DNA of 50,528 bases from an uncultured Acetobacteraceae bacterium. Its GTDB lineage: Bacteria > Pseudomonadota > Alphaproteobacteria > Acetobacterales > Acetobacteraceae. Within the stretch, counting starts at the first letter, position 1, and each line of letters starts with the position of its first letter. Where the stretch lies: positions 1 through 50,528 of the forward strand of contig CAIVPZ010000161.1 of NCBI GenBank assembly GCA_903907955.1. Reading direction: 5' to 3'. The translations under genes were made by a program, and so were the position numbers. Below the pieces are notes generated by a model. The model was given only the letters and a program-made list of their open reading frames with translations, searched no databases and was not told the DNA's origin. Positions 10,750 to 21,430 of this stretch are shown piece by piece.

Positions 10750-11529
10750 TCAGCCCAGGCCGAAATCCGCCGGCCGCTTCTCGACGAACGCCGCCATGCC
10801 CTCGCGCTGGTGCGGCGTGCCGAACAGCGACAGGAACACCGCCCGCTCATAGCGCACGCCTTCCGCCAGCGTGGTCTCGAAGGCGCGGTTGACGCTGGCC
10901 TTGGACACCGCCACCGCCACCGGCGACAGGGTGGCGATGCGCGCGGCGATCTTCAGCGCCTCGGGGACAAGCTGGTCGAGCGGGAACAACCGCGACACCA
11001 GATTGGCGCGCTCGGCCTCGGCGGCGTCCATCATCCGCCCGGTCAGCACCATGTCCATTGCCTTCGCCTTGCCCACGGCACGGGTCAGCCGCTGCGTGCC
11101 GCCGGCGCCCGGGATCACCCCGAGATTGATCTCGGGCTGGCCGAACCGCGCGTTTTCGGCCGCGAGAATGATATCGCACATCATCGCCAGCTCGCAGCCG
11201 CCGCCCAGCGCGAAGCCCGCCACCGCGGCGATCACCGGCTTGCGGATGCGCGGCACCGTCTCCCAGTGCCGGCCGATGAAATCCTCCAGCGGATAGGTGC
11301 GCGGATGCATCTCCTTGATGTCCGCGCCGGCGGCGAACGCCTTGTCCGAGCCGGTGAGCACGATGGCGCCGATCGCCGGGTCGGCGTCGAACGCATCCAG
11401 CTGCGCGCCGAGTTCCTGCATCAACTGGTCGCACAGCGCGTTCATCGCCTTCGGCCGGTTGAGCCGGATCAGGCCGACGCGGCCATGCGTCTCGACCAAA
11501 ATCATCTCTGGCGCCGTCGTCGTCGTCAT
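10750..11529 (-). CDS. Enoyl-CoA hydratase/isomerase family protein (crotonase fold)
   Basis: A 259-residue protein, probably hydrating trans-2-enoyl-CoA in fatty-acid or amino-acid degradation. It has the oxyanion-hole segments [10 protein letters not shown] and [13 protein letters not shown], and both acidic residues of classical hydratases: Glu in GGGCELA and Glu in [19 protein letters not shown]. Resembles the short-chain EchA/PaaF type; the exact substrate cannot be read from sequence. The ATG at 11529 has GGGGAG about 8 nt upstream. It starts 34 nt after mutM on the same strand, so the two probably form an operon. Confidence 0.92.
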   Translation of the reverse strand: MTTTTAPEMILVETHGRVGLIRLNRPKAMNALCDQLMQELGAQLDAFDADPAIGAIVLTGSDKAFAAGADIKEMHPRTYPLEDFIGRHWETVPRIRKPVIAAVAGFALGGGCELAMMCDIILAAENARFGQPEINLGVIPGAGGTQRLTRAVGKAKAMDMVLTGRMMDAAEAERANLVSRLFPLDQLVPEALKIAARIATLSPVAVAVSKASVNRAFETTLAEGVRYERAVFLSLFGTPHQREGMAAFVEKRPADFGLG

Positions 11530-11563
11530 GGCTCGCTCCCCAACTTCGCCCCGGCGTTGTAGG

Positions 11564-12403
11564 CTAGCGCTGGGTGCGCCGGCAATAGAACGTGCTGCGG
11601 CCGGCCTGCACAATCCGCTCCACCCCGGCGCAGCCGGGCGGCCCGGGGCAGCGTTCGCAGGCCGTGCCGGCGCGGCCATAGACCTTCCAGTCATGCTGGA
11701 AATAGCCGAGTTCGCCATCGGGCTGCACATAGTCGCGCAGGCTCGACCCGCCGGCCGCGATCGCCTCGGCGAGGGTGGCCCTGATCGCCGGCACCAGCCG
11801 CGCGGCGCGTGCCCCCGCCACCGTTTGCGCCAGCCGCAGCGGGCTGATGCCGGCGCGGAACAGCGCCTCGCAGACATAGATGTTGCCCAGGCCCGCCACC
11901 GTGCCCTGGTCGAGCAGCGCCGCCTTGATCGGGGTCCGCCGCGCCGCCAGCGCCGCCGACAGCAGCGCCGGGGTAAAATCCGCGTCCAGCGGCTCGGGGC
12001 CCAGCCCGGCCAGCAGGCGATGGGTGGCCTCCTGCGCGGTCGGCAGCAGATCGACGCAGCCGAACCGGCGCGGATCGACGAAGCCGACCCGCCAGCCGTC
12101 CCCGGTTTCCAGCGTCAGGTGCTCGTGCAGCGGGATGTCGTTCGCCCCGGCCGGGCCGATCAGCATGCGGCCGGACATGCCGAGATGGAACAGCACGCTG
12201 TCGCCGCCGTCCAGCCGCATCAGGATGTATTTCGCCCGCCGCCGGAACCCCGCCACGCGGGCGCCGGTCAGCCGCGCCACCAGCCCCGCCGGAAACGGCC
12301 AGCGCAGGTCGGGCCGGTGCAGGCGGGCGCGGGCAATCGTCCGGCCTTCCAGCCGGGCCTGCAATCCACGCATCACGGTTTCGACTTCGGGGAGTTCCGG
12401 CAT
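11564..12403 (-). CDS. mutM: Formamidopyrimidine-DNA glycosylase (Fpg)
   Basis: Excises 8-oxoguanine and cuts the abasic site. 279 residues. The N-terminus PELPEVETV gives the catalytic Pro2 and Glu3, and the H2TH segment [20 protein letters not shown] is intact. The C-terminal zinc finger is unusual. CERC supplies two Cys and FYC the third, but the expected final Cys is Thr (YCRRTQR, where family members usually have YCPxCQ), while an extra Cys occurs at PPGC. The ATG at 12403 gives the correct mature N-terminus. It is divergent from ubiE with only 29 nt between the starts. Confidence 0.94.
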   Translation of the reverse strand: MPELPEVETVMRGLQARLEGRTIARARLHRPDLRWPFPAGLVARLTGARVAGFRRRAKYILMRLDGGDSVLFHLGMSGRMLIGPAGANDIPLHEHLTLETGDGWRVGFVDPRRFGCVDLLPTAQEATHRLLAGLGPEPLDADFTPALLSAALAARRTPIKAALLDQGTVAGLGNIYVCEALFRAGISPLRLAQTVAGARAARLVPAIRATLAEAIAAGGSSLRDYVQPDGELGYFQHDWKVYGRAGTACERCPGPPGCAGVERIVQAGRSTFYCRRTQR

Positions 12404-12432
12404 GACCGGAAGGCAGGCTATAGAGCGCCTCC

Positions 12433-13194
12433 ATGAGCGACAATCCACTCCCTTCGGGCGAGCAGACCATCGATTTCGGCTACCGCCAGGTGCCGGTCGA
12501 GGCAAAGAAGACATTGGTGCGCGAGGTCTTCGACAGCGTGGCGACGCGCTACGACCTCATGAACGACCTGATGTCGTTGGGCATTCACCGACTCTGGAAG
12601 CGGGAATTCATCGCCGCCCTGGCGCCGCGCCCGGACCGCTTCCTGCTCGACCTCGCCGGCGGCACCGGCGACATCACCTTCGGCTGGCTCGCCGGCGGCG
12701 GCGGGCCGGCGATCCTGTCCGACATCAACGCCGCCATGCTGGGCGTCGGGCGCGACCGTGCGCTCGGCCGCGGCTTTGCCCGCGGGTTGTCCTTCCTGGT
12801 CGCCGATGCCGAGCGGTTGCCGCTGCCCGACCGCACGGTCGATACCGTGACCATGTCGTTCGGCCTGCGCAACTGCACCGACAAGGCGGCGGTGCTGCGC
12901 GAAGCCCGGCGCGTGCTCAAGCCCGGCGGGCGTTTCATGGTGCTGGAGTTCAGCCGCTTTCAGGTGGCGGCCATGGTGCCGGTGTATGATGCCTGGTCGT
13001 TCAAGGTGCTGCCGCGGCTCGGCCGCTACGTCGCCCGCGACGAGGACAGCTATCAGTACCTGGCGGAAAGCATCCGCATGATGCCCGACCAGGACACCCT
13101 CGCCGGCATGATGCGCGATGCCGGGCTGTCGCGGGTGAAGGTGCGCAACCTCACCGGCGGCATCGCCGCCATCCACACCGGCTGGCGGTTGTAG
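12433..13194 (+). CDS. ubiE: Demethylmenaquinone/ubiquinone C-methyltransferase UbiE
   Basis: SAM-dependent methyltransferase of quinone biosynthesis (COQ5 family), 253 residues. It has the family start [21 protein letters not shown] shortened here to its core VPVEAKK and [17 protein letters not shown] motif [11 protein letters not shown], the SFGLRNCTD motif, [13 protein letters not shown], and the C-terminal [12 protein letters not shown]. It is 10 nt upstream of coaBC, so co-transcribed. In many alphaproteobacteria ubiB lies between these two genes; here it does not. Confidence 0.97.
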   Translation: MSDNPLPSGEQTIDFGYRQVPVEAKKTLVREVFDSVATRYDLMNDLMSLGIHRLWKREFIAALAPRPDRFLLDLAGGTGDITFGWLAGGGGPAILSDINAAMLGVGRDRALGRGFARGLSFLVADAERLPLPDRTVDTVTMSFGLRNCTDKAAVLREARRVLKPGGRFMVLEFSRFQVAAMVPVYDAWSFKVLPRLGRYVARDEDSYQYLAESIRMMPDQDTLAGMMRDAGLSRVKVRNLTGGIAAIHTGWRL

Positions 13195-13204
13195 GGCGCG
13201 GCCC

Positions 13205-14455
13205 GTGAGCCTTGCCGGCAAGCGGGTCCTGCTGATCGTCGCCGGCGGCATCGCCGCCTTCAAGGTGCCGGAACTGATCCGCCTGCTGCGCGGCGAGGGC
13301 TGCGCGGTGCGCTGCGTGCTCACCGCGGGCGGGGCGCAGTTCGTCACCCCGCTGACCTTGCAGGCGCTCACCGGGGACCGGGTCCATACCGACCTGTTCT
13401 CGCTCACCGACGCGAGCGAGATGGGCCATATCCAGCTCTCGCGCAGCGCCGATCTGGTGGTGGTGGCGCCGGCCACCGCCGATCTGCTGGCGCGCATGGC
13501 GGCGGGTCTGGCCAATGACCTCGCCGCCACCGTGCTGCTGGCCACCGACAAGCCGGTGCTGGTGGCGCCGGCAATGAACGTGCGCATGTGGCTGCATCCG
13601 GCGACGGTGGCCAATGTCGCCACCCTGCGGGCGCGCGGCGTGCAGGTGGTCGGGCCGGACAACGGCGAGATGGCGTGCAACGAAGTCGGGCCGGGCCGCA
13701 TGTCGGAACCGCCGGTTCTGCGCGACGCCATCCGGGCGGCGCTGGCGGAGGCGCCGGCCGGACCGCTTGCCGGGCGGCACGTGCTGGTCACCAGCGGCCC
13801 GACCCATGAACCGATCGATCCGGTGCGCTACATCGCCAACCGCAGCAGCGGGCGCCAGGGCCACGCGATCGCCGCGGCGCTGGCGGCGCTGGGGGCGCGG
13901 GTGACGCTGGTCAGCGGCCCGGTCGCCATGCCCGACCCGCCCGGCGTCGCGGTCCGCCGGGTGGAAACCGCGCGGGAAATGCTGGCCGCCTGTCAGGCGG
14001 CGCTGCCGGCCGACGCCGCGGTGTTCGCCGCCGCCGTCGCCGACTGGCGGGTGGCGCGCGAGGCCGGCCAGAAGCTGAAAAAGAAGCCCGGCGCCGAAGC
14101 CCCCGACCTCCCTTTGGTGGCCAACCCCGACATCCTCGCCACCATCGCCGCCCCCGGCCCGGCCCGGCCGCGCCTGGTGGTGGGGTTCGCCGCCGAGACG
14201 CACGACCTGCTGGCGCATGCCGAGGACAAGCGGCGGCGCAAGCACGCCGACTGGATCGTGGCCAATGACGTGCGGCCCGCTACCGGCATCATGGGGGGGG
14301 CGGAGAACGAGGTACACCTTCTTACCGCCGATGGTTTGGAAAGCTGGCCCCGGCTGGGCAAGGAGGAGGTGGCGCGGCGACTGGCTGCGCGGATTGCCGG
14401 TGCGCTGCCCCGGACCCCGCCAGGGGCTTTGCCCCTGGACCCTACCAAGGGCTAG
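13205..14455 (+). CDS. coaBC: Bifunctional phosphopantothenoylcysteine decarboxylase/synthetase
   Basis: Makes 4'-phosphopantetheine in coenzyme A synthesis. 416 residues. The N-terminal CoaC flavoprotein (about 1-180) has GGIAAFK, PAMNVRMW and the substrate-clamp Cys in EMACNEVGPGRM. The C-terminal CoaB domain begins LVTSGPTHEPIDPVRYIAN and has the lysine-rich LKKKPGAEAPDLPLVANPDIL. It uses a GTG start at 13205, consistent with VSLAGKRVLLIVAGG. The last 18 or so residues (from about RTPPGALPLDPTKG) are encoded by a REP-like element that supplies the stop codon, so the C-terminal tail is probably not conserved. Confidence 0.96.
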   Translation: MSLAGKRVLLIVAGGIAAFKVPELIRLLRGEGCAVRCVLTAGGAQFVTPLTLQALTGDRVHTDLFSLTDASEMGHIQLSRSADLVVVAPATADLLARMAAGLANDLAATVLLATDKPVLVAPAMNVRMWLHPATVANVATLRARGVQVVGPDNGEMACNEVGPGRMSEPPVLRDAIRAALAEAPAGPLAGRHVLVTSGPTHEPIDPVRYIANRSSGRQGHAIAAALAALGARVTLVSGPVAMPDPPGVAVRRVETAREMLAACQAALPADAAVFAAAVADWRVAREAGQKLKKKPGAEAPDLPLVANPDILATIAAPGPARPRLVVGFAAETHDLLAHAEDKRRRKHADWIVANDVRPATGIMGGAENEVHLLTADGLESWPRLGKEEVARRLAARIAGALPRTPPGALPLDPTKG

Positions 14456-14470
14456 CCCTTGGAACCCACT
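14401..14470 (+). repeat. REP-like element overlapping the coaBC 3' end
   Basis: A variant of the dispersed family: a GCTGCCCCGG-type start, the hairpin CCAGGGGC-tttGCCCCTGG, then a CCAAGGGCTAGCCCTTGG palindrome that contains the coaBC TAG stop. It lies between the convergent coaBC and glgX-malQ genes. Confidence 0.85.
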
Positions 14471-17400
14471 ATTTAAGAAGAAGCATTCCGGGTCGCAGCC
14501 GGCGCCGCCAGTTCGGCCGCTCGCGGTCAGTGCCGGGCAGGTTTACCCCGACAACCTCGCCGGCCAGGTCGTCGGCCTGCAGCAGCACCAGCCGGCAGGG
14601 CGTGCGCGCCAGCAGGGCATGCACCGCCGCCACCAGGTCATCCCCCGGCCCGATCGCCAGCCCTTCGGCCGCCAGCAATTCCAGCAACCCGGCTTTCTCA
14701 GCCGCGCGGGCACGCCGTTCCGCCGCCTCGGCCGCTGCGTCAAGCAGGCCGAGCGCCACGCGCTCGTCGAGGTCGTTGCCCTGCCACCAGCCGGCAATGG
14801 TGGCGATGTCGTGGGTGGCCGCGCAGGCCGCCGCGTTGACCGGATAGCGTGCCGGCGGACGCAGCCGGTCCCCGTCGCGGGCAAAGCGCAGCACCTGGGT
14901 GGACAGCACGTCGTGCCCGGCCAGCGCCGCGCGGATGCCATCCGGCACCGTGCCCAGATCCTCGCCCACCACCAGACAACGCGAACGGACACTCTCCAGC
15001 GCCAGTTCCCCGAGCAGGTCATGCAGCGGATAGGCGAGGTAGGTGCCGTCCTGCGCCCGCCCGCCCGCCGGCACCAGGAACAGCCGGGCCAGCCCCATCA
15101 CGTGGTCGATGCGCAATGCCCCGGCATGCCGCATGTTGGCCCGCAGCAGGGCGACGAAGGAGGCGTAGCCGGTCGCCCGCTGCACGCGCGGGTCCGGCGG
15201 CGGCAGGCCCCAGACCTGTCCCTGCGGCCCCAGCGGGTCCGGCGGGGCGCCGACCGAAACCCCGTGCATCAGCGCAGCACCGGCCGCCCAGGCTTCCGCC
15301 CCGTCCGGCGCCGCGCCGACCGCGAGGTCGCGGTACAGGCCGATCTCCATCCCGCCGGCGGCTGCCGCGGCGGCGGCAAGCTGACGGTCGGCGATCCACT
15401 GGAGAAACAGCGCGAACTGCACCCGCCTGGGTGGCGCCGCGGCGGCGACGGCGGGGTTCGACGGGTCATGCAGCGCCACCGGCCAGCGGCGCCAGTCCGT
15501 GCCGTGCAACTCGGCGATCGCCTGGAAGCGGCAAAAGCCGAGCAGCGGGTCGTCGCCCCTGGTGACGAAATCGAAGAAATCCGGGACCGGCCGGAAGGCG
15601 GCGAAGGCGGCCTCGAGAACGCCGCGCTTGGCCTCCCACACCGCCGGATAGTCCACCAGATCGCCGGCGGCGAGGGCGGCAAACACCGGCGCCGCCGCTG
15701 CCAGCGCGGCGCGCACCGCCGGCGGCTCCACCGGCAGTGCCGCCACGTCGATGCAGAGCGGATCGATGAAGCGACGGTCGGACGGGTGATAGGGGCTGGC
15801 CCGGGTGCGGTCCTGCGGGAACAGGGCATGCAGCGGGTTCAGCCCGATCGCGTCCATCCCCGCGGCGCCCGCCTGCCTGGCCAGCGCGGCCAGGTCGGTC
15901 AGATCGCCGATGCCCTGGTCGCCCTGGGCGCGGCGGAGCGTGTAGAGCTGCACCGCGATGCCGGTGGCACGGCCGCCGGCGCGCAGCCCCGCCGGCAGAT
16001 GGCAGCGCGGCGGCGCCACCGTCAGGTGACACAACGCCTCCGTGCCATCGATCCGCAGCCGGTAGCGGCCAGCGGGGAGGGGAGGGAGCGCGATGCGCCG
16101 TGTCCACAGGATGCGCCCGTCCGGCGCGGCGACCGGCTCGGCCACGCCTTGCCCCGCGGCGATGTCGAGTGCGGTGTGGTGCCCGTCCTCGCCCGCGATG
16201 ACGAGCCGCAGCGTGCCGTCGCGCAAGGCAGGCCCCAGCCGCAGGGCGCCGCCTTCACCGGCGCGCACCACCAGCACGGGCGGCAGGGGGCGGGCGGCTT
16301 CTTCGGACAGCAGGGTCAGGCTGTCGGTGGCCTCCGCCAGCGTGTCGCCGGGCAGGCGCATCGCCCGCAGCAAGGCCCGGCTGGTGTCATCGCCGGTCAC
16401 ATGGTGGTTGCCCTCCAGGTCCCACCAGCCGGCGGCAATGCCGGCGGCGGCGGCCAGCCGCGCCAGGGTGTCGCCCGCATCGGCACGGCCGGATCGCGGG
16501 GCAGGTGCCTCCCGCAACAGCACCACCGCGCGCCCGGCGACGTGCAACGTGCCGGCGACGGCGGCTTCGGGCGCAGCGGCTTCGGGCGCAGCGGGGGCGG
16601 CGCTGTCGGCCAGCAGGCGCCAGCCGAAGCCGGGGCGGGCCGCCGGCAGCCCGACCTCCAGCGGCGCGGCGCCGCCATGCAGCACCACCAGCACCCGGTC
16701 GGCCGCTTCCGTCAGCGTGGCCGGGGCGTAGAGCGCCGCCAGCAGGGTGCGGTTCCGCGCATCGTTCCAGCGGTCCGCAGTCATGGGCTGGCCATCGGCG
16801 GCATACCAGGCGACGTCGGGCACGCCGGCCGCGTCCACCGCCGCCCCGGTGAGCGCCGCCGCTCCGCGCAGCGCCGGGCAGTCGCGCCGCGCCCGCACCA
16901 GCCGGGCGGTGAAGCCGAGCAGATCGCGGTTCATCCCCTCCCAGTCGAACCACGACAGCGGGTTGTCCTGCGCATAGGCGTTGTTGTTGCCGTGCTGGGT
17001 CCGCCCGGCCTCGTCGCCCATCGACAGCATCGGCGTGCCGCGTGACAGCAGCAGCGTGGCCAGCAGCGCCCGCACGTCGCGCGCCCGGCGCGCCCGCACC
17101 ACCGGATGGTCGCTCGGTCCCTCGGCGCCGTTGTTCCAGGACAGATTGTTATCGGTGCCGTCGCGGTTGGCTTCGCCGTTCGCCGCGTTGTGCTTCCCGG
17201 TGTAGGCGACCAGGTCGGCGAGGCTGAAGCCGTCATGCGCGGTGATGAAATTGATGCTGCGCGACACCGGGCGCGGCGGCGCGAACACATCGGCGCTGCC
17301 GGCGAAGCGGGTCGCCAGTTCGCCGAGCATGCCGCCATCGCCGCGCCAGAAGCGGCGCACCGTGTCGCGGTAGCGGTCGTTCCACTCGCCCCAGCCGGGC

Positions 17401-18557
17401 GGAAAGGCGCCGAGCCGGTAGCCGCCGGGGCCGATGTCCCAGGGCTCGGCGATGATCGCCAGCCCGCGCAGCACCGGGTCCTGCGCCATGGCGGCGAGCA
17501 GCGGGGCGGCCGGATCGAAGCCGTCGGCGCGGCGGCCCAGCGTGGTGGCGAGGTCGAGCCGGAACCCGTCCACCCCGGCCCGCAGCGCCCAGGTCCGCAG
17601 CGCCTCCATGGCCAGACGCAGCACCGGCTGACGATCGAGGGCGAGGGTGTTGCCGCAACCGGCATCGTCGATGCAGCGTGCCGGCTCGTCCGGGTGCAGG
17701 CGGTAATACGTCGCGTTGTCGAGGCCGCGCAGCGACACGGTCGGCCCGAGCGGGTCGCCCTCGCCGGTGTGGTTGAGCACCACATCCACCAGCACGGCGA
17801 TGCCGGCCGCCTGCAGCGCCGCCACCGCCACGCGCACCTCCGCCCACCCGCCGGGGGCCAGCCGCGGGTCCGGCGCGCACAGGGCCACCGGGTTGTAGCC
17901 CCAGTAATTGGTCAGGCCGAGCGGCGGCAGATGGCGCTCGTCGAGCCAGGCGGCGCAGGGCATCAGTTCGACGGCGGTGACGCCCAGCGCGCGCAGATGG
18001 GCGAGCGCCGCCGGGTGGCCCAGGCCGGCGAAGGTGCCGCGCAGCGCCGGCGGGATGGCGGGATGGCGCCGGGTGAAGCCGCGCACATGCAGTTCGTAGA
18101 TCACCTGCCGGTCCCAGGCGAACGGCGGCGGGGCGGGCAGGGGGGCGGGCAGCGGCAGCACGATGCCCTTCGGCATCATCGCGGCGCTGTCGGCCGGATC
18201 GGGGAAGCCGGCGCCGGGCGGGTCGAACAGCGCCGGCACCAGCCGGAACGGCCGGTCGATCGCCGTGGCAAACGGGTCGAGCAACAGCTTGGCCGGGTTG
18301 AACCGGTGCCCCGCGGCCGGCCGCCACGGGCCATGCGCGCGCAGGCCGTAGCTGGTGCCCGGCGCCACCCCGGGCAGATGGCCGTGAAACACCGGCCCGG
18401 TGCGGCCGGGCAGGCGCAGCCGGGCGCGTTCGGTCGTGCCATCGGCATCGAACAGGCAGATTTCGATCGCCTCGGCATGGGCGGAAAACACCGCGACGTT
18501 GACCCCGCCCGCCGCCGGCACCACGCCCAGCGGCTCGGGCCAGCCGGCGCCGGTCAT
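14469..18557 (-). CDS. Fused glycogen debranching enzyme GlgX / 4-alpha-glucanotransferase MalQ
   Basis: A 1362-residue fusion of two enzymes usually encoded separately. Residues 1 to about 680 are GlgX (GH13): N-terminal carbohydrate-binding domain, then a barrel with nucleophile Asp in GFRLDLA (about 335), acid Glu in [10 protein letters not shown] (about 371) and Asp in TAHDGFSL (about 442). After a short Ala-rich linker, about 690-1362 is MalQ (GH77) with Asp in LRIDHVMG (about 1151), Glu in VGEDLGTVP (about 1199) and Asp in ATHDIAT (about 1250). Both active sites look complete. One continuous frame with no stop joins them. The ATG at 18557 overlaps the glgA stop (ATGA), so it is last in the glg operon. 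Confidence 0.94.
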   Translation of the reverse strand: MTGAGWPEPLGVVPAAGGVNVAVFSAHAEAIEICLFDADGTTERARLRLPGRTGPVFHGHLPGVAPGTSYGLRAHGPWRPAAGHRFNPAKLLLDPFATAIDRPFRLVPALFDPPGAGFPDPADSAAMMPKGIVLPLPAPLPAPPPFAWDRQVIYELHVRGFTRRHPAIPPALRGTFAGLGHPAALAHLRALGVTAVELMPCAAWLDERHLPPLGLTNYWGYNPVALCAPDPRLAPGGWAEVRVAVAALQAAGIAVLVDVVLNHTGEGDPLGPTVSLRGLDNATYYRLHPDEPARCIDDAGCGNTLALDRQPVLRLAMEALRTWALRAGVDGFRLDLATTLGRRADGFDPAAPLLAAMAQDPVLRGLAIIAEPWDIGPGGYRLGAFPPGWGEWNDRYRDTVRRFWRGDGGMLGELATRFAGSADVFAPPRPVSRSINFITAHDGFSLADLVAYTGKHNAANGEANRDGTDNNLSWNNGAEGPSDHPVVRARRARDVRALLATLLLSRGTPMLSMGDEAGRTQHGNNNAYAQDNPLSWFDWEGMNRDLLGFTARLVRARRDCPALRGAAALTGAAVDAAGVPDVAWYAADGQPMTADRWNDARNRTLLAALYAPATLTEAADRVLVVLHGGAAPLEVGLPAARPGFGWRLLADSAAPAAPEAAAPEAAVAGTLHVAGRAVVLLREAPAPRSGRADAGDTLARLAAAAGIAAGWWDLEGNHHVTGDDTSRALLRAMRLPGDTLAEATDSLTLLSEEAARPLPPVLVVRAGEGGALRLGPALRDGTLRLVIAGEDGHHTALDIAAGQGVAEPVAAPDGRILWTRRIALPPLPAGRYRLRIDGTEALCHLTVAPPRCHLPAGLRAGGRATGIAVQLYTLRRAQGDQGIGDLTDLAALARQAGAAGMDAIGLNPLHALFPQDRTRASPYHPSDRRFIDPLCIDVAALPVEPPAVRAALAAAAPVFAALAAGDLVDYPAVWEAKRGVLEAAFAAFRPVPDFFDFVTRGDDPLLGFCRFQAIAELHGTDWRRWPVALHDPSNPAVAAAAPPRRVQFALFLQWIADRQLAAAAAAAGGMEIGLYRDLAVGAAPDGAEAWAAGAALMHGVSVGAPPDPLGPQGQVWGLPPPDPRVQRATGYASFVALLRANMRHAGALRIDHVMGLARLFLVPAGGRAQDGTYLAYPLHDLLGELALESVRSRCLVVGEDLGTVPDGIRAALAGHDVLSTQVLRFARDGDRLRPPARYPVNAAACAATHDIATIAGWWQGNDLDERVALGLLDAAAEAAERRARAAEKAGLLELLAAEGLAIGPGDDLVAAVHALLARTPCRLVLLQADDLAGEVVGVNLPGTDRERPNWRRRLRPGMLLLK

Positions 18558-20005
18558 GCGGCCCGGCTGGCCAGCAGGTCGCGGAACAGCGCGGCATAGC
18601 GCGCGGCGGGGCGCTTCCAGGAGACGTCGGTGCGCATGGCGTTGCGCTGCAACCGCCGCCACAACTCGCGATCGCCCCACAGCCGGGCGGTGCGCAGCAG
18701 CGCCGCCTCCAGCATGTCGCGTGAGGGCGGAGCAAACAGCACGCCGGTGCCGACGCCGGCCGCCGCCGCCATTTCGTTGGCGTCCACCACCGTGTCGGCC
18801 AGCCCGCCGACCCGCGCCACCACCGGCAGCGCGCCGTAGCGCAGGGCGCAGAGCTGAGTCAGCCCGCACGGTTCGAAGCGCGACGGCACCAGCAGCGCAT
18901 CCACCCCGGCCTGGATCAGGTGGGCCAGCTTCTCGTCGTAGCCGATCACGCAGCCGACCCGGCCGGGATGCGCCTGCGCGGCGGCGGCGAAGCCGGCCTG
19001 CAGGGCCGGCTCGCCGGTGCCCAGCACGGCCAGTTGCGCGCCGGTGCCCAGCAGGGTGGGCAGCGCCTCCAGCAGCAGGTCGAGCCCCTTCTGCCAGGTC
19101 AGCCGGCTGATCACCCCGTAGAGCAGCGCGTTGGGCTGCACATCCAGGCCGAGCCGTGCCTGCAGCGCCACCTTGCTCAGCGTCCGCCCGGCCGGGCGGG
19201 CCGCGCTGTAGCAGGCTGGCAGCGCCGTGTCGGTTTCCGGGTCCCAGACCGCGGTATCGATGCCGTTGAGGATGCCCAGCAGCCGCTCGCCCCGCTTGCG
19301 CAGCAATCCGTCCAGCCCCATGCCGCCCGCGGCGGTGCGGATTTCGGCGGCATAGCTGGGCGAGACGGTGGTCACCGCATCGGCCAGCGCGATGCCCGCC
19401 TTCAGGTAGCCGACGCTGCCATAGTATTCGACTCCGTCGATGCTCCAGGCCGATGGCGGCAGGCCGAGCGTGCCGAACACCGGGGCCGGGAAAATGCCCT
19501 GGAAGGCAAGGTTGTGCGCGGTCATGACCGTGGGCGGGCCGCCCTCGGCGTGCAGATACGCGGGCAGCAGGCCGGTCTGCCAGTCATGCGCCTGCACCAG
19601 GTCCGGGACATAGGCGCCGGCGCGCCCAAGCGCCACCTCGGCGCCGGCGCGTGCCAGGGCGGCGAAGCGCCAGGCATTATCCGGCCAGTCCCGGCCGCTC
19701 GGGTCCTGGTACGGGCCGCCCGGTCGCGAATACAGATGCGGCGCGTCCAGCACCATCAGGTCGAGCCCGGCCGCCCGGCCGCGCAGCAGCCGCGCCGGCC
19801 CGCCGTAGAGATCGGCGAAGCGATGCACCTCCGCCCCGTCCTCCAGCGCCGCCAGCACCGCCACGTAGCCCGGCACGAGGGTGCAGACCGGCACGTCCTC
19901 GGCGGCGAGCGCCTGCGGCAGCGCCGCCACCACGTCGGCCAGGCCGCCGGTCTTGACCAGCGGGTAGACCTCGGATGCCACCGAGAGGACGGCGAGCGAC
20001 GTCAC
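18554..20005 (-). CDS. glgA: Glycogen synthase (ADP-glucose)
   Basis: Transfers glucose from ADP-glucose to the growing alpha-1,4-glucan (GT5). 483 residues. The N-terminal KTGGLADVV motif binds ADP-glucose. TAHNLAFQG and the C-terminal half with [13 protein letters not shown] and [11 protein letters not shown] (catalytic Glu/acceptor region) are present. The start is GTG at 20005 inside GTGA, overlapping the glgC stop; this gives the family N-terminus ([18 protein letters not shown]). Coupled to glgC upstream and to glgX-malQ downstream by 4-nt overlaps. Confidence 0.97.
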   Translation of the reverse strand: MTSLAVLSVASEVYPLVKTGGLADVVAALPQALAAEDVPVCTLVPGYVAVLAALEDGAEVHRFADLYGGPARLLRGRAAGLDLMVLDAPHLYSRPGGPYQDPSGRDWPDNAWRFAALARAGAEVALGRAGAYVPDLVQAHDWQTGLLPAYLHAEGGPPTVMTAHNLAFQGIFPAPVFGTLGLPPSAWSIDGVEYYGSVGYLKAGIALADAVTTVSPSYAAEIRTAAGGMGLDGLLRKRGERLLGILNGIDTAVWDPETDTALPACYSAARPAGRTLSKVALQARLGLDVQPNALLYGVISRLTWQKGLDLLLEALPTLLGTGAQLAVLGTGEPALQAGFAAAAQAHPGRVGCVIGYDEKLAHLIQAGVDALLVPSRFEPCGLTQLCALRYGALPVVARVGGLADTVVDANEMAAAAGVGTGVLFAPPSRDMLEAALLRTARLWGDRELWRRLQRNAMRTDVSWKRPAARYAALFRDLLASRAA

Positions 20006-21279
20006 CCGCGCAGGCCGTCGATCATCGCCTGGGTGATCAGGCAGATGCCCTTGTCGGTGCGGCGGAACCGCCGCGCGTCCGCCACCGGGTTCTCGCCCAC
20101 CACCAGGCCGGGCGGGATGCGCACGCCATGGTCCACCACCACGTTTTGCAGCCGCGCATGCCGGCCGATATCGACCTCCGGCAGGATCACCGAGTTTTCC
20201 ACCAGCGCGTAGGAATGCACGTGCACGCCGGTGAACAGCAGGGTGCGGTTCAGCGCGGCGCCGGAGATGATGCAGCCGCCCGAAACCAGCGAGGACACCG
20301 CGCTGCCGCGTCGCCCGTCCTCGTCGTGCACGAACTTGGCCGGCGGGGTGATTTCGCCATAGGTCCAGATCGGCCAGTCGCGGTCGTACAGGTCGAGCGC
20401 CGGCACCACCGCGGTGATGTCGATGTTGGCCTCCCAATAGGCATCCACCGTGCCGACATCGCGCCAGTAGGCCACCGGTTCCATGCCCGAGCGCACGCAG
20501 GAGCGCGAGAACGGGTGCGCAAAGGCCCGTCCGTGGCGCACCACGTAGGGAATGATGTCCTTGCCGAAATCGCGGCTGGACTCGGGATCGTTCGCATCGC
20601 GCCGGAGCTGCTCGATGAGGAATTTCATGCCGAACACGTAGATGCCCATGCTGGCCAGCGACAGCGCCGGGTTGCCCGGCATCGGCGGCGGGTCGGCGGG
20701 CTTTTCGATGAAGTCGGTGATGCGGCCGGTTTCGTCCACATCCATCACGCCGAACCCGCTGGCCTGCGCGCGCGGCACTTCGATGCAGCCCACCGTGACG
20801 TCGGCCCGCTGCTCGACGTGCTGCTGCAGCATCTTCTCGTAGTCCATTTTGTACACGTGGTCGCCGGCCAGCACGACGATGAATTCGGTGTTGTAGGGTT
20901 CGATGATGTCGAGGTTCTGCCAGATCGCATCCGCCGTGCCGGCATACCAGGCGTCGTCGCCCATGCGCTGGCTGGCCGGCAGGATGTCGAAGCTTTCGTT
21001 GCGCTCGGGGCGGAAGAAGTTCCAGCCGCGCTGCATGTGGCGAATCAGGCTGTGCGCCTTGTACTGGGTGGCGACGCCGATCCGGCGGATGCCGGAGTTG
21101 AGCGCGTTCGACAGGGCGAAATCGATGATGCGCGATTTGCCGCCGAAATAGACGGCGGGCTTGGCGCGCTTGTCGGTGAGTTCCTGCAGCCGGCTGCCGC
21201 GTCCGCCGGCCAGCACATAGGCCATGGCGGAGCGGGCGATCGGGGCGCTGGCGGACATTCTTCGACCTGGTTGGTTCAT
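20002..21279 (-). CDS. glgC: Glucose-1-phosphate adenylyltransferase
   Basis: Makes ADP-glucose from ATP and glucose-1-phosphate, the committed step of bacterial glycogen synthesis and its main allosteric point. 425 residues, the usual length. It has the nucleotide-binding [31 protein letters not shown], the GTADAIWQN region, and a C-terminal left-handed beta-helix. The start at 21279 is chosen for AAGG 5-8 nt upstream; an alternative ATG lies at 21258. A double REP-like element separates it from glgB, so glgC-glgA-glgX::malQ may have its own promoter or different mRNA stability. Confidence 0.97.
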   Translation of the reverse strand: MNQPGRRMSASAPIARSAMAYVLAGGRGSRLQELTDKRAKPAVYFGGKSRIIDFALSNALNSGIRRIGVATQYKAHSLIRHMQRGWNFFRPERNESFDILPASQRMGDDAWYAGTADAIWQNLDIIEPYNTEFIVVLAGDHVYKMDYEKMLQQHVEQRADVTVGCIEVPRAQASGFGVMDVDETGRITDFIEKPADPPPMPGNPALSLASMGIYVFGMKFLIEQLRRDANDPESSRDFGKDIIPYVVRHGRAFAHPFSRSCVRSGMEPVAYWRDVGTVDAYWEANIDITAVVPALDLYDRDWPIWTYGEITPPAKFVHDEDGRRGSAVSSLVSGGCIISGAALNRTLLFTGVHVHSYALVENSVILPEVDIGRHARLQNVVVDHGVRIPPGLVVGENPVADARRFRRTDKGICLITQAMIDGLRG

Positions 21280-21296
21280 GGCACCTTGTTTCCTGG

Positions 21297-21430
21297 CAGC
21301 CGGGGCGCTGCCCCGGACCCCGGCAGGGGCTTTGCCCCTGCACCCCACCAAGGGCTTCGCCCTTGGAACCCACGGGTTCCAGGGGGCCACTGCCCCTTGG
21401 CGGGTGCAGGGCAGCGCCCTGGCCTTGCTT
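21297..21430. repeat. Double REP-like element between glgB and glgC
   Basis: Two inverted units. 21297-21373 starts CGGGGCGCTGCCCCGG, then CAGGGGC-ttt-GCCCCTG and CCAAGGGC-ttc-GCCCTTGG hairpins. 21374-21430 runs the other way (GGGTTCCAGGGGGCC to CCCTGGCCTTGCTT) and ends at the base next to the glgB stop codon. Confidence 0.9.

Noticed and set aside
14217-17045. Long plus-strand frame over glgX-malQ
   Set aside because: Antisense to conserved MalQ/GlgX motifs; Arg/Gln-rich low-complexity translation.
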